This document shows, in pieces, positions 9,443-17,588 of a stretch of 51,136 nucleotides of DNA. The stretch spans positions 1-51,136 of the forward strand of contig PBBV01000008.1 in the NCBI GenBank assembly GCA_002717835.1, written 5' to 3'. The position numbers and the translations under genes were made by a program. The notes beneath the pieces were generated by a model, which did not search any database, was not told the origin of the DNA, and saw only the letters and a program-made list of their open reading frames with translations. The stretch comes from Methanobacteriota archaeon. GTDB lineage: Archaea > Thermoplasmatota > Poseidoniia > Poseidoniales > Thalassarchaeaceae. The first letter of the stretch is position 1; every line of letters begins with the position of its first letter.

Positions 9443-9802
9443 TTGAATGGCAAAATTCACCGGGCTACAGTTACACAGGCCGACTTGAATTATGTTGGTT
9501 CAATATCAATCGATGAAGATCTTCTGGATGCTTCGGGAATATGTGAATGGGAGAAAGTTGCAATACTGGATGTTACGAATGGTGCCCGTTTGGAAACTTA
9601 CGCTATAAAGGCACCAAGAGGGTCGCGAGAGATTTGCATTAATGGTGCTGCGGCTCATTTGGTACAACCCGGAGACCTAGTCATTATACTGTCATATGTG
9701 GAGATCGAAGAGAAGTTTGTTAGCATTCACACCCCGAGAATAGTACTTGTTGATGGTGGAAATAATATTTCAGAAATCGTATCAGATGAATCAAATTTCT
9801 GA
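9443..9802 (+). CDS. panD: Aspartate 1-decarboxylase, pyruvoyl-dependent
   Basis: This decarboxylates L-aspartate to beta-alanine for pantothenate and coenzyme A synthesis. The 119-residue product aligns with bacterial Pan[25 protein letters not shown] includes the Gly-Ser pair (GS in YVGSI) where the pro-protein self-cleaves to create the pyruvoyl group, followed by [10 protein letters not shown] and [17 protein letters not shown]. The track ORF starts 21 codons earlier, but AGGAGG sits six bases before a TTG at 9443, giving MLNGKIHR as in the family, so the TTG is the likely start. Many archaea instead use a PLP-dependent MfnA-type enzyme, so this is a bacterial-type gene, perhaps anciently acquired. 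Confidence 0.93.
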   Translation: MNGKIHRATVTQADLNYVGSISIDEDLLDASGICEWEKVAILDVTNGARLETYAIKAPRGSREICINGAAAHLVQPGDLVIILSYVEIEEKFVSIHTPRIVLVDGGNNISEIVSDESNF

Positions 9803-9812
9803 TACGGCTAAC

Positions 9813-10247
9813 TCATGGACGGTGGTAGGGTAAACCTCTGATTATGGTGGATGCGCGATACAACTGTTCCAGCAGAACTACCGCTGCAAGCTCATGAGGG
9901 AGTGTTATTCTGCCTAATGACAGAGACTCATATTCTATTCCCTCAATACCGAAACCACCAGGCGGGCCTACAACTAAATGGGTGTCATTCCTTTGCATGG
10001 ACCATTCGTTGAGACGCTCGGAATATTGCACGCTGTCAAGCTCTTCACCGCTTTCTTGGAGAAGTATGATGTTATGTCCGGGATACTTTTCTGAGATTTC
10101 TTTAAGGTACTTCTTCGGATCTGTTTTACTTCTATGCTCAACGAGCGTCACCCCAGAAGAGGATAATCGATTGGCATATTCGGATATGGAAGCCCGAAAA
10201 GATGCGTTTTTTGCTCGGCCGTGAAGATGGACAACGACTCGTCCCAT
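9813..10247 (-). CDS. rlmH: Ribosomal RNA large subunit methyltransferase H-like SPOUT protein
   Basis: From the ATG at 10247 this is a 144-residue SPOUT-fold methyltransferase of the RlmH family, which methylates N3 of pseudouridine 1915 in 23S rRNA using S-adenosylmethionine. The cofactor-loop motif appears as LVVGPPGGFG (around residues 92-100), followed by LSLGRITLPHELAAVVLLEQLYRA and the typical C-terminus YHRP. The family begins with a sequence like MGRVVVHLHGR, supporting this start over the track start 43 codons earlier, which would run through the neighbouring divergent gene. No clear Shine-Dalgarno is seen, so the message may be leaderless. It converges with panD, leaving only about ten bases between the stops. 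Confidence 0.88.
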   Translation of the reverse strand: MGRVVVHLHGRAKNASFRASISEYANRLSSSGVTLVEHRSKTDPKKYLKEISEKYPGHNIILLQESGEELDSVQYSERLNEWSMQRNDTHLVVGPPGGFGIEGIEYESLSLGRITLPHELAAVVLLEQLYRASTIIRGLPYHRP

Positions 10248-10305
10248 GGTGTATACTTTACAACAAGCGACTATAGCCATTTGTAATGACGGCGGTTCGG
10301 GAGAT

Positions 10306-10629
10306 ATGGGTTGGAAGTGGAGGTTCTGGCAAAAATCGAGTGGCAATATCGGTGATGGGCCCCACATCCTAGGCACCCGAATTTGGCTTCAGGAGTTACG
10401 AGAGCTCTGCGAGCGTTGCTTCGATAATCGAGAAGAGGGGCAGAGGCTTGTTCGAGAATTGCAAGTCGAATGGGGTGATGCTTGGAAGCGCATGGAGGTT
10501 GAGGAGTCATTGAAACAGGGGCTTGATCGTCGTGCATTGAGATTGATTAGAGCTAATGACTCAGAATGGTCGGATTGGCTAGACGATGAGCGTTTTTGGA
10601 TGCCAGGATGGAAAGGTGAGGGATCATGA
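10306..10629 (+). CDS. Hypothetical protein, small, tryptophan-rich
   Basis: I do not recognise this protein. From the ATG at 10306 it has 107 residues, with an aromatic start (MGWKWRFWQKSSG) and a helical charged middle (LRELCERCFDNREEGQRLVREL...). There is no signal peptide or membrane segment. The track start at 10246 would overlap the divergent rlmH start codon, so the later ATG, with GGGAG just upstream, is more plausible. Its stop overlaps the start of the next gene as ATGA, so the two are probably co-translated and may act together at the membrane. Coding status rests on length, the overlap and the lack of a competing frame. Confidence 0.65.
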   Translation: MGWKWRFWQKSSGNIGDGPHILGTRIWLQELRELCERCFDNREEGQRLVRELQVEWGDAWKRMEVEESLKQGLDRRALRLIRANDSEWSDWLDDERFWMPGWKGEGS

Positions 10630-11354
10630 TATGGTGGATCTTTCTTTTCTTAGGAATAGGTGGATCGTGTTTTTGGCTTTCTTGGCACCAGCCTTTCCCT
10701 GAAATCTCTAGAAGATTCGCATACTTGGTACTCATGGCGGGCAGTGTTTTGTTAATTTCAGAACAGGCGCCAAGAGAAACCAGCGAAACTGTTCCGATGT
10801 ATTTTGCACTCGGGCTCGGAGTTCTCGGGACGTTGAAAGGTTCCTGGGATATGACCAGAACGATGCGCGATGTAATTGTTGCTCCCTTCGCGGGAGGAAT
10901 GCTCTGCGTAGGCAGTGCTGCACTACTAGTTGGATGGTGGGATGAAGGGGGTACATACGAGCACATCAGTTCATTCATTCTTGTATCAGCATTGATCTTG
11001 ATGGAAATATATCTCGTTTTCAAAGGATTAATCATTGGTGTGCCTGGTTTGAGCTGGTCTAAAGCCGGACTCAGACAGATACAACGTGGATTGCTGGATG
11101 GGCCATCAGGAGCCATATCATGTTTTGAGAGATCCTGGGACGCTGATGAGGAATGGCTTGGGGCGATGAGTCATGCGGCCTTAATCCGTATTTACAATCA
11201 TCTCGACCAAGAAGAATTAGCGAACAACAGCGAGAGGTATCTTGAACAGTTTGGAGGTTGGGAGGTCGTTGATTCCGCATGGATAGAAGCGATAGACTCT
11301 GCATTGAATTCTATCTCAGAATCTGTGTGGTCTGAACCGATTGCTGATATGTAA
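10626..11354 (+). CDS. Hypothetical multi-pass membrane protein
   Basis: A 242-residue protein of no recognised family. Its first 140 residues contain about four to five hydrophobic helices (MIWWIFLFLGIGGSCFWLSW, FAYLVLMAGSVLLI, MYFALGLGVLGTL, LCVGSAALLVGWW, FILVSALILMEIYLVF). The last 95 residues are soluble and helical (QRGLLDGPSGAISCFERSWDADEEW, YNHLDQEELANNSERYLEQFGG), resembling a tetratricopeptide-like pair though not clearly one. It overlaps the small upstream gene by four bases, and the cobalamin adenosyltransferase starts 19 bases downstream, so the three may form one unit. Confidence 0.75.
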   Translation: MIWWIFLFLGIGGSCFWLSWHQPFPEISRRFAYLVLMAGSVLLISEQAPRETSETVPMYFALGLGVLGTLKGSWDMTRTMRDVIVAPFAGGMLCVGSAALLVGWWDEGGTYEHISSFILVSALILMEIYLVFKGLIIGVPGLSWSKAGLRQIQRGLLDGPSGAISCFERSWDADEEWLGAMSHAALIRIYNHLDQEELANNSERYLEQFGGWEVVDSAWIEAIDSALNSISESVWSEPIADM

Positions 11355-11373
11355 GAATTGTTTCGGAAGACAC

Positions 11374-11991
11374 ATGGTTCGTATCACGAAAGTCCACACT
11401 GGCGGGGGAGATGGTGGGGAGACCTCACTTGTTGATGGAACTCGGGTTGGAAAGGAAAATCCCAGAGTGTCGATTTACGGAACGATTGATGAGGCAAATT
11501 CCTCCATAGGCGTCGTCCGAATGGAGCTTGACAGGGCTCCAACCCATGCACCAGACGGCGGCCTGATGGCCGCACTTGTTCCCGTGTATGAAAGAGCTGA
11601 TCGAATGCTTGGCAGAATACAACAAGAGTTGTTTGATGTAGGGGCCGAATGTGCTTGTCCCCCAGGGGGCGTCCCTGCGCAGATGTCGATTATTGGCGCA
11701 GATGCAGGTGTTCGACTGGTAGAAGAAATGGACTCAATGTTGGAGGATGTGGAACCATTACAATCGTTCATTCTCCCAACCGGTAATCCCGCTGTAGCGA
11801 ATTTACACATGGCTCGTACGATCGTTCGAAGAGCTGAGAGAGAGGCCTGCAAACTGCGAGAGGAAATCAGATCCGAGGTAATTAGCTACCTCAACAGACT
11901 TTCAGATCACTGTTTTGTACTCGGACGGTGGCTCACAGCGAAGATGGGTGAAGATGAGACCCTCTGGACACCATTGGGAAAGAGGGTTTAA
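11374..11991 (+). CDS. ATP:cob(I)alamin adenosyltransferase, PduO/MMAB type
   Basis: This transfers the adenosyl group of ATP to cob(I)alamin to make coenzyme B12. The 205-residue product begins MVRITKVHTGGGDGGETSL, the ATP-binding signature of PduO-type enzymes (T.TGDGG), followed by GTRVGKENPRVSIYGTIDEANSSIG. A late RTIVRRAERE motif and NRLSDHCFVLGR complete the family pattern. The ATG at 11374 has GGAAG upstream and matches the family start; the track start is eleven codons earlier. Its likely client in this window is the adenosylcobalamin-dependent ribonucleotide reductase at 20330-23974. It converges with the Nudix gene with a four-base overlap of the stops. Confidence 0.93.
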   Translation: MVRITKVHTGGGDGGETSLVDGTRVGKENPRVSIYGTIDEANSSIGVVRMELDRAPTHAPDGGLMAALVPVYERADRMLGRIQQELFDVGAECACPPGGVPAQMSIIGADAGVRLVEEMDSMLEDVEPLQSFILPTGNPAVANLHMARTIVRRAEREACKLREEIRSEVISYLNRLSDHCFVLGRWLTAKMGEDETLWTPLGKRV

Positions 11992-12395
11992 TCCGCACTC
12001 AAACTTTCAATCACCTTTCTGGCGCTTGAAAGTACGTTTTTTTCCTGTTCAAACGTCAGTTGGTTAACCGCATTTTCGATATCTAGCCACAGAAAATTGG
12101 TATGCTCATGTGACAATTTCACCTGAAATTCATCGGTTGTGGCTAGATACCAATAGACCTGCTTCTGATTCGTAGAGCCCTTCCTGGAATAGGAATATTC
12201 AGTTCGATGAGACCATGACGGGATAATTCGTATCTTCTCAATTCCAGTTTCTTCGAGCAGTTCTCGCCTAGCAGTAGAATGATGATCCTCGCCCCCCTCT
12301 ACGTGCCCTTTTGGGAAGCTCCAATGTCCTTGCGGGTATTGCAGCAGAAGTATACTCCGATGATTGGCGAGTATGAATCCGCAAGATGTCTCCAT
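11988..12395 (-). CDS. Nudix hydrolase, diadenosine tetraphosphatase-like
   Basis: A 135-residue Nudix-fold pyrophosphohydrolase. The Nudix box GHVEGGEDHHSTARRELLEETGI fits GX5EX7REUXEEXGU in full, so metal-binding catalytic residues are intact. The start METSCGFILAN and the YPQGHWSFPKGHVEGGE context resemble asymmetric Ap4A hydrolases, which cleave diadenosine tetraphosphate to ATP and AMP; the exact substrate cannot be told from sequence. I use the ATG at 12395 because it matches the family start and avoids overlap with the divergent DHH gene; the track ORF begins 26 codons earlier. Confidence 0.88.
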   Translation of the reverse strand: METSCGFILANHRSILLLQYPQGHWSFPKGHVEGGEDHHSTARRELLEETGIEKIRIIPSWSHRTEYSYSRKGSTNQKQVYWYLATTDEFQVKLSHEHTNFLWLDIENAVNQLTFEQEKNVLSSARKVIESLSAD

Positions 12396-12471
12396 GTGGA
12401 CCGGTTGATAGAGGGTGGGAAGAACCCTTGGGAGGCGGAAGCGATACATCATGGTGGCTTCAGGAATAGCC

Positions 12472-13443
12472 ATGGCGGATGTCGACGGTTTGGAAATAAC
12501 AAGGATTCTGACGGACAGTGACCTTGATGGGGTCCTTTCAGGGGCGATTTTACTCAGAAGGTGGCCTGAAGCGGAGGTTGTGTTCGGTCATCCCGGCGCC
12601 TTGAAAAATGGCCTCTATGACGATTTTATCAACGGCGAAACTGCCATTTGTGATCTTCCCTATCATTCTAATTGTGGTTTATCCATAGACCATCATCTTT
12701 CCAACAAGCCAGATTCTGAAGGCGGGGTGCGTGTCTGGGAATCGGCACCCTCGGCAGCCAGAGTCGCAGCAAACCTCCTAGGCCACATTATCGACCTGGA
12801 GGATCTCTCAGAGGCTTTGAAATGGACCGACCGACTAGATGGAGGAAGGGTAACGAGAGAGGAATATCTCTCAGAAGAGCCGATGGTATGGATTGGACGA
12901 TCCATTGGTGTCGGAGAGGAAGTGGCTAGGACAGCCATGCATCTCTTTTCTTCCGGCCTCACGCCTTACGAGATATCGGAAACGAATGTCATAAAAGATG
13001 CTATTGCTCAAAGAAAAAGGGAGAATGAAATATTGAAAATAGAAATACAAGAACGGTTGGAAATTGTGGATCGTTTGGCAATTGTTCGTATGCATGGTTT
13101 AGGAATGCGGTCGAATGGGTATGCTGTGACAGCTTTTGCGGGGGATGCTTGCGATGCCTGTTTGATAACGCATGGAGACCTGGGGGTTTCCTTCGGGGAA
13201 GAAGATGGCTATCCCGTTTCTGCTTCATTCTATACGAATTCGTTTCTCCACAAAGATGGAGGGATATTCAACCTAACCACTCTTGCATGTCGATTTGATC
13301 CTGATGGTGGAGGGCACAAAGACGCATGCGGATGCCGCATAAAGGCGCTGGAAGGGTCATCTGTAGTCGATAGAGATGTTACAGTGGAAGACATTGAGTC
13401 TAATATCGAAAAATGGATTGATCTTTGGTCCAAACGAATTTGA
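12472..13443 (+). CDS. DHH/DHHA1 family phosphoesterase
   Basis: A 323-residue protein with the DHH superfamily metal ligands: a first motif TDSDLDGVLSG, the SIDHHLSN motif that names the family, and a C-terminal DHHA1 substrate-binding motif FDPDGGGHKDACG. Members include RecJ/GAN exonucleases, oligoribonucleases (NrnA) and pyrophosphatases; length and domain set fit a nanoRNase/RecJ-like enzyme acting on short oligonucleotides, but I cannot decide the substrate. The middle is a helical linker (ISETNVIKDAIAQRKREN). The ATG at 12472 has AGGA seven bases upstream and is preferred to 12415 or 12451. The PIN-domain gene begins about 45 bases downstream, suggesting a linked role in nucleic-acid turnover. 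Confidence 0.87.
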   Translation: MADVDGLEITRILTDSDLDGVLSGAILLRRWPEAEVVFGHPGALKNGLYDDFINGETAICDLPYHSNCGLSIDHHLSNKPDSEGGVRVWESAPSAARVAANLLGHIIDLEDLSEALKWTDRLDGGRVTREEYLSEEPMVWIGRSIGVGEEVARTAMHLFSSGLTPYEISETNVIKDAIAQRKRENEILKIEIQERLEIVDRLAIVRMHGLGMRSNGYAVTAFAGDACDACLITHGDLGVSFGEEDGYPVSASFYTNSFLHKDGGIFNLTTLACRFDPDGGGHKDACGCRIKALEGSSVVDRDVTVEDIESNIEKWIDLWSKRI

Positions 13444-13486
13444 TTTTTCTACGATGCGTTGATGTACGCTTCCTGACGGGGGATGG

Positions 13487-16400
13487 GTGTCGGAGCACCA
13501 CACCATGGAGAATCAACTTCTCGAATGTCTCGAAGCAATGTCCGCTGCAGGGGATGATGAACGTACACGCTTGAGCCGTGTCGCCCGGAATATCGGATAT
13601 GAAGAGCTCACGAAACCTTGGAAGGGGCTAGCAAAAATTGCCGCCTCCAAAATGGCGCCGAAAGGAGTGGAAGATACAGGGGGATCGAATAGATCTGTTC
13701 GACGTAGTGGAAGAAGAACCGTGCGCGATAGAAGGGCGCGCAATCCGGTCCAGGATGTAATCGACAACATGGAAGAAGAGAATGCTGGCTATCGTCTGTG
13801 TCGGATTCTCCTAATTGCAAATAACGACTCAGACGTCTCTAAATCCGAAGCTGAGTCAATCAGAAATGAGTGTGAGAAGGGTCTTCACCCCGTGTGGGAG
13901 CGGCTCGCCCGTGAAGCGCCCATATTTGCCGAATTGAGTAGGTTTCCCGTCAAACAGCAGGAACGAAATACAGGTGATATCAATTTCTGGTCCGAATCAG
14001 CGAGATTTGATCCCCTTAATCATATGGAAGTTGGTTCTTGGTTGAATATTGAGCCTCCATTCTCCCTGTCGAGCGGCCAAAGAAGAGCGTTGAATCTACT
14101 AAGAAAGGAATACTCATCGAAGGTCGTCGTAAAGAGGGTCAAAGGGTACCTCAGCAATATTGAGGGAGGGAACCAATTGGAAGATTTTCTGTACAGCATA
14201 ATCGGATCTTCGATAGGTGAAAATGTCGTAGAACGGCTTGAAAACGCTGTTAAAAATGATGGGATCAAAGAAGTCGCAGAGATGCACCTTGTTCTCAACA
14301 AAATGAGGTATGGAAATGGATCGAACGTAGCTTCGAACTGGATAGGAAAAGAAGATGCTGATCCCCTTGTTTCTTCCATAGTTCTCGAGGCTTGGAAACA
14401 CATTGACTTGGATGAGACTGATTTGGATATCAAGAGTCTTCTATCTGGAGGTAGCCTGCTAGATGTCCACGGAGAGCTATGGCCAAATGACCTTTCATGC
14501 AAAATTGTGAGTCTGCTGATTGAAGCTGAAAGATACGAGGAGGCTGCCAAAATATTGATTCAGAAGACAATCGATGCCAAGGAATGCCTCATTCTTGGAG
14601 CAAGTATTCCTCTGGAAGACTCTGCCCTTCAATCTGTCATACAAGATTCGGTCAAACGTTTGAGTTCCGAGGTGTTGAAGGAAATACTTGAGGATAAATC
14701 ACTGACTGTTGGCGTGAAAATATTAGTTGCACGGGCGCTCATAGAGAGAGAAGACGTTTCTTACGGTGATAGCAAACTTGCAGACGTCCTAACATTGGGA
14801 TGTGAAATTGAAATGCTTGCTAAGATACTCGTAGGTAGTGGAGAACTAGGGTCTCCCTTGAGGGGTTTGCTGGTTTGGCATCTACTTCCTGCTCATCTTG
14901 GTGTGAACCATTCTGACGAAATCCTGTCGCTTCGCAGAACATCTCTAACATCCCTAAAAATAATTGAAGATGAATGCATAAGCGATGTGTCCATTGCATT
15001 GCTGTCTGTGATGAATGGGTTCTCAAAAGATTTAGCTGCCCTTCATGAGTTGCTCGGAAGCAAAGGTGTGATAGAGTTGAATCAAACCAGGAGAGCTCTG
15101 CTTTCGGAAGGGTCTGGAATCGTCAAAGAAAGCGTTCTCGAGCAACTTTCTAGATCTTCGGAGGCGGCTAATATGAATGAGATCGAAAGAGGTCTGTTCA
15201 GATCGTTGATAATGTCCTTGAGGCTGAATCGTGCTCGTGTTGACCTGCACATGCAGACTGATGAAAAACGCGAGTCGGCGATATCTTCTCTTTCTTCAAT
15301 TATGCAAACAAGACCTCCTTCCATGGAGATTCTAATATCGATATCAGAAATTGTTGAAGAACACAGCCTTCCAATTCAAGAATTGGATGATTGGTATCGA
15401 AAATACGCTCCAGACACAATTTCTGCTCAAATAGCTAGGGCTGGGATTTGGTTAGGCAAAGGAGACCATCGGAACGCGGGTAGGGCTTTCAGGGAAGCTG
15501 CAAATCGCTCCAGTGGTTTCGAAGCTCGAACTGCATTGAATCGTAAGGCATTGATTCAGCTCGCGCACGCCAAGGCTTGGAAAGATGCTGTCAACCTGAT
15601 TGAAAGAAACGAAGAGTTACTAGCTGCCATAACAAAAAAGTTCCAACTGTTTCTCAGGGTGTGCAATGAATATGAAAATGGAAAGAAAGATTCGGCAACC
15701 GGTCTCATAGTGAATTACATCAAAAATTCTACACGTGACATGTCTGATGAAATTTCCAATTTAGAGGGGTACTCCTCTGAGTTGGGGCTTCCTAGCGAGC
15801 CGTTTGAAGGTAGATTGAAAGCGGCAGTGAAGCGTCTAGAACGTTCTGAGCGAAGGAGGGGGATTGGTCGGGAAGATGATTGGAAAGAGGCTCTTAATGA
15901 TGCAAAGACAGTAATCGATGTCGACGATATTGCAACTCAGCAGGCGGAATTGAAGCCTCTTGCGGGGCTAAGAGTATTCCAATCCGCGATTAGATCCGGA
16001 TTCTTCGATGATAAAGATGTCAAGAGACTTCGCGGAGTGTTGAGGATTAAATTTACAGAGTTAGAGAGGTCAATACCGATAAGAGATCGAAAGATATTCG
16101 AGATATCCGGACTGAAACCATTGGTTATAGTAGACACAAATATACTCATACAGGCATTCAAAGACGAGCTTCTCAGTAGAGTTTCAACCGATGGATTTGG
16201 ACAGCTTGTTTGGTCGATGGAACGGGCCTTCCAATGGGAATTGCGGCGAAGGGGAAATAGTGGTAACATAATGCTACACGTCCCATCCGCCGTAAAGGGA
16301 GAATTCGCCAACAGGACCCGGGACGTGAAGTCTGCTAGGAGTTTGTTCGACGGGGAATATCAAGATCAGGTCTTGTGGTCCAAAATAGAAGAAGGTGAGT

Positions 16401-16810
16401 TACAGGATATTCGGAGGAACGTTATCGAACTATTCGACACGGTTTCTCTTTCGTTTAAGGGGAATTCGGATTTAGAAATCGGATTGAGTGATTTCCTAAT
16501 CAAGCACGAGGGGATATTTGAGCGAATTGATGAGAGAAAGCGCATTCTAAGAGATGACGAGCCTGCGAGATCTGTTATTGGAGGGCGGGCAATATACCCT
16601 GAAACAGGGGATCTGAAGATAATGCTCGATGCAGCCAGTCTCGCATCCTACACGAGCGCTACGTCATCTAACCTGAAGAAAATCGGTTCGATACATGTAG
16701 CGACTCGTGATTCAGACTTTAGGATGATCAGAAGGTCGTTAGAAGAGACTTACGGTTTCAGTGTGGTGAGTGATGCTGGAGAAGTCTCAAAATTAGTGCC
16801 GTCTCAATAG
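13487..16810 (+). CDS. Large helical-repeat protein with C-terminal PIN nuclease domain
   Basis: An 1107-residue protein whose bulk I do not recognise. Residues 1-65 form a helical head, then a basic linker (SNRSVRRSGRRTVRDRRARNP). Residues about 90-800 are alpha-helical, with TPR-like repeats near 640-760 (GDHRNAGRAFREAANRSS, AKAWKDAVNLIERNEELL). The last 230 residues hold a PIN domain: VDTNIL (Asp about 882), VKGEFANR, DLKIMLDAAS and ATRDSDF give the four acidic metal ligands of PIN ribonucleases. The start may be the GTG at 13487 or ATG at 13505 (GGAG nine bases upstream). It follows a DHH phosphoesterase, and its end overlaps the convergent methyltransferase by seven bases. A helical-scaffold RNase is the most economical reading. 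Confidence 0.85.
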   Translation: MSEHHTMENQLLECLEAMSAAGDDERTRLSRVARNIGYEELTKPWKGLAKIAASKMAPKGVEDTGGSNRSVRRSGRRTVRDRRARNPVQDVIDNMEEENAGYRLCRILLIANNDSDVSKSEAESIRNECEKGLHPVWERLAREAPIFAELSRFPVKQQERNTGDINFWSESARFDPLNHMEVGSWLNIEPPFSLSSGQRRALNLLRKEYSSKVVVKRVKGYLSNIEGGNQLEDFLYSIIGSSIGENVVERLENAVKNDGIKEVAEMHLVLNKMRYGNGSNVASNWIGKEDADPLVSSIVLEAWKHIDLDETDLDIKSLLSGGSLLDVHGELWPNDLSCKIVSLLIEAERYEEAAKILIQKTIDAKECLILGASIPLEDSALQSVIQDSVKRLSSEVLKEILEDKSLTVGVKILVARALIEREDVSYGDSKLADVLTLGCEIEMLAKILVGSGELGSPLRGLLVWHLLPAHLGVNHSDEILSLRRTSLTSLKIIEDECISDVSIALLSVMNGFSKDLAALHELLGSKGVIELNQTRRALLSEGSGIVKESVLEQLSRSSEAANMNEIERGLFRSLIMSLRLNRARVDLHMQTDEKRESAISSLSSIMQTRPPSMEILISISEIVEEHSLPIQELDDWYRKYAPDTISAQIARAGIWLGKGDHRNAGRAFREAANRSSGFEARTALNRKALIQLAHAKAWKDAVNLIERNEELLAAITKKFQLFLRVCNEYENGKKDSATGLIVNYIKNSTRDMSDEISNLEGYSSELGLPSEPFEGRLKAAVKRLERSERRRGIGREDDWKEALNDAKTVIDVDDIATQQAELKPLAGLRVFQSAIRSGFFDDKDVKRLRGVLRIKFTELERSIPIRDRKIFEISGLKPLVIVDTNILIQAFKDELLSRVSTDGFGQLVWSMERAFQWELRRRGNSGNIMLHVPSAVKGEFANRTRDVKSARSLFDGEYQDQVLWSKIEEGELQDIRRNVIELFDTVSLSFKGNSDLEIGLSDFLIKHEGIFERIDERKRILRDDEPARSVIGGRAIYPETGDLKIMLDAASLASYTSATSSNLKKIGSIHVATRDSDFRMIRRSLEETYGFSVVSDAGEVSKLVPSQ

Positions 16811-17460
16811 TCTATTCTTGACCAGGTTGCTCTGTATCGTGTTGTGGAAGGATCGTCCTCTGGCAGTGTAGCTTTGATCATGCTCATTTGACCTAGCGGC
16901 TGACCTACGCTTTCGATGAATGCCCGCTTTAGAGGCCACGGGGGCCCCTCGTGTGGTGTGCCGTTTTCATCCAATCTGCCAATACAGACCAGATGCCCGC
17001 CATCGGCGACGAACAAGGGAAGTTTGCGTGCTGCTTCACGTCGAATGTTATCAGGAATTGCTTGTAAAATGTGGACTTCTAGGACCAATCCAAATTCGTC
17101 CTCCCAATCATTAGGAGGGTTGAGCAAATCCGCTACAATCCACTCAATGTTACTTTTTTCATATCTTTTTTTTGCCCACTCGACCGCAGATGGTGATATG
17201 TCAAACGCAACTACGTCCCATCCTATTTTATCGAGGAAAACAGCGTCTTCGCCAAGACCACATCCCACAACTAAAGCTCGACCGGGGGGCTTACCAATTG
17301 CCCATTCGACCACGAATGGATTAGGATGGCCATCTGACCAAGGTATCCATCTATCGTTGCCTTGGGCAGAGAAATATAGCTCTTCAAACCACGAGAGGGG
17401 GTCATTGGTAGATGCAGCTGCATCAGACATCTGCTTCAGTCTGATTCTTATTTCATCCAT
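16804..17460 (-). CDS. Class I SAM-dependent methyltransferase, thiopurine-methyltransferase-like
   Basis: A 218-residue Rossmann-fold methyltransferase. Motif I is RALVVGCGLGEDAVFL; the acidic end of strand beta2 is VVAFDISPSAVEWAKKRY; IEWIVADLLNPP corresponds to motif III. The arrangement with W-IPWSDGHPNPFV upstream resembles TPMT/TehB-like small-molecule methyltransferases. The acceptor is unknown. It is divergent from the proteorhodopsin gene with about 128 bases between start codons, and its 3' end overlaps the PIN-protein gene by seven bases on the opposite strand. Reading the fold is secure; the substrate is not. Confidence 0.85.
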   Translation of the reverse strand: MDEIRIRLKQMSDAAASTNDPLSWFEELYFSAQGNDRWIPWSDGHPNPFVVEWAIGKPPGRALVVGCGLGEDAVFLDKIGWDVVAFDISPSAVEWAKKRYEKSNIEWIVADLLNPPNDWEDEFGLVLEVHILQAIPDNIRREAARKLPLFVADGGHLVCIGRLDENGTPHEGPPWPLKRAFIESVGQPLGQMSMIKATLPEDDPSTTRYRATWSRIDY

Positions 17461-17544
17461 GCTATGCTCATTGGGTATCCGCTCAAATGTCCTTCCCTGA
17501 CTCGTGTTAGCATGCTATGAAGCCAAATTGTTTAACCAGGCTCA

Positions 17545-17551
17545 TATAAAA
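17545..17551 (+). promoter_or_regulatory. TATA box of the proteorhodopsin promoter
   Basis: TATAAAA lies in CTCATATAAAACC, 38 bases before the preferred ATG. Archaeal transcription usually starts about 26 bases after the TATA centre, predicting a start near 17574 and a 5' leader of some 15 bases containing GAAGGG. This supports the ATG at 17589 over the GTG at 17571. The position is read from sequence; promoter activity is inferred. Confidence 0.6.
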
Positions 17552-17588
17552 CCTAAGTGTTAAAGATGAAGTGCCCGACAGAAGGGCC

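Noticed and set aside
10258-10286. TTACAA...TTGTAA inverted pair between rlmH and its divergent neighbour
   Set aside because: Six-base arms separated by 17 AT-rich bases are common by chance and the spacing is not typical of an operator.
13001-13228. Minus ORFs of 70-90 codons opposite the DHH gene
   Set aside because: They overlap a protein with intact DHH and GGGHKDACG motifs and have no features of their own.
17508-17517. TAGCATGCTA palindrome upstream of proteorhodopsin
   Set aside because: A ten-base palindrome is frequent by chance and it lies well upstream of the TATA box, so I do not list it as a site.
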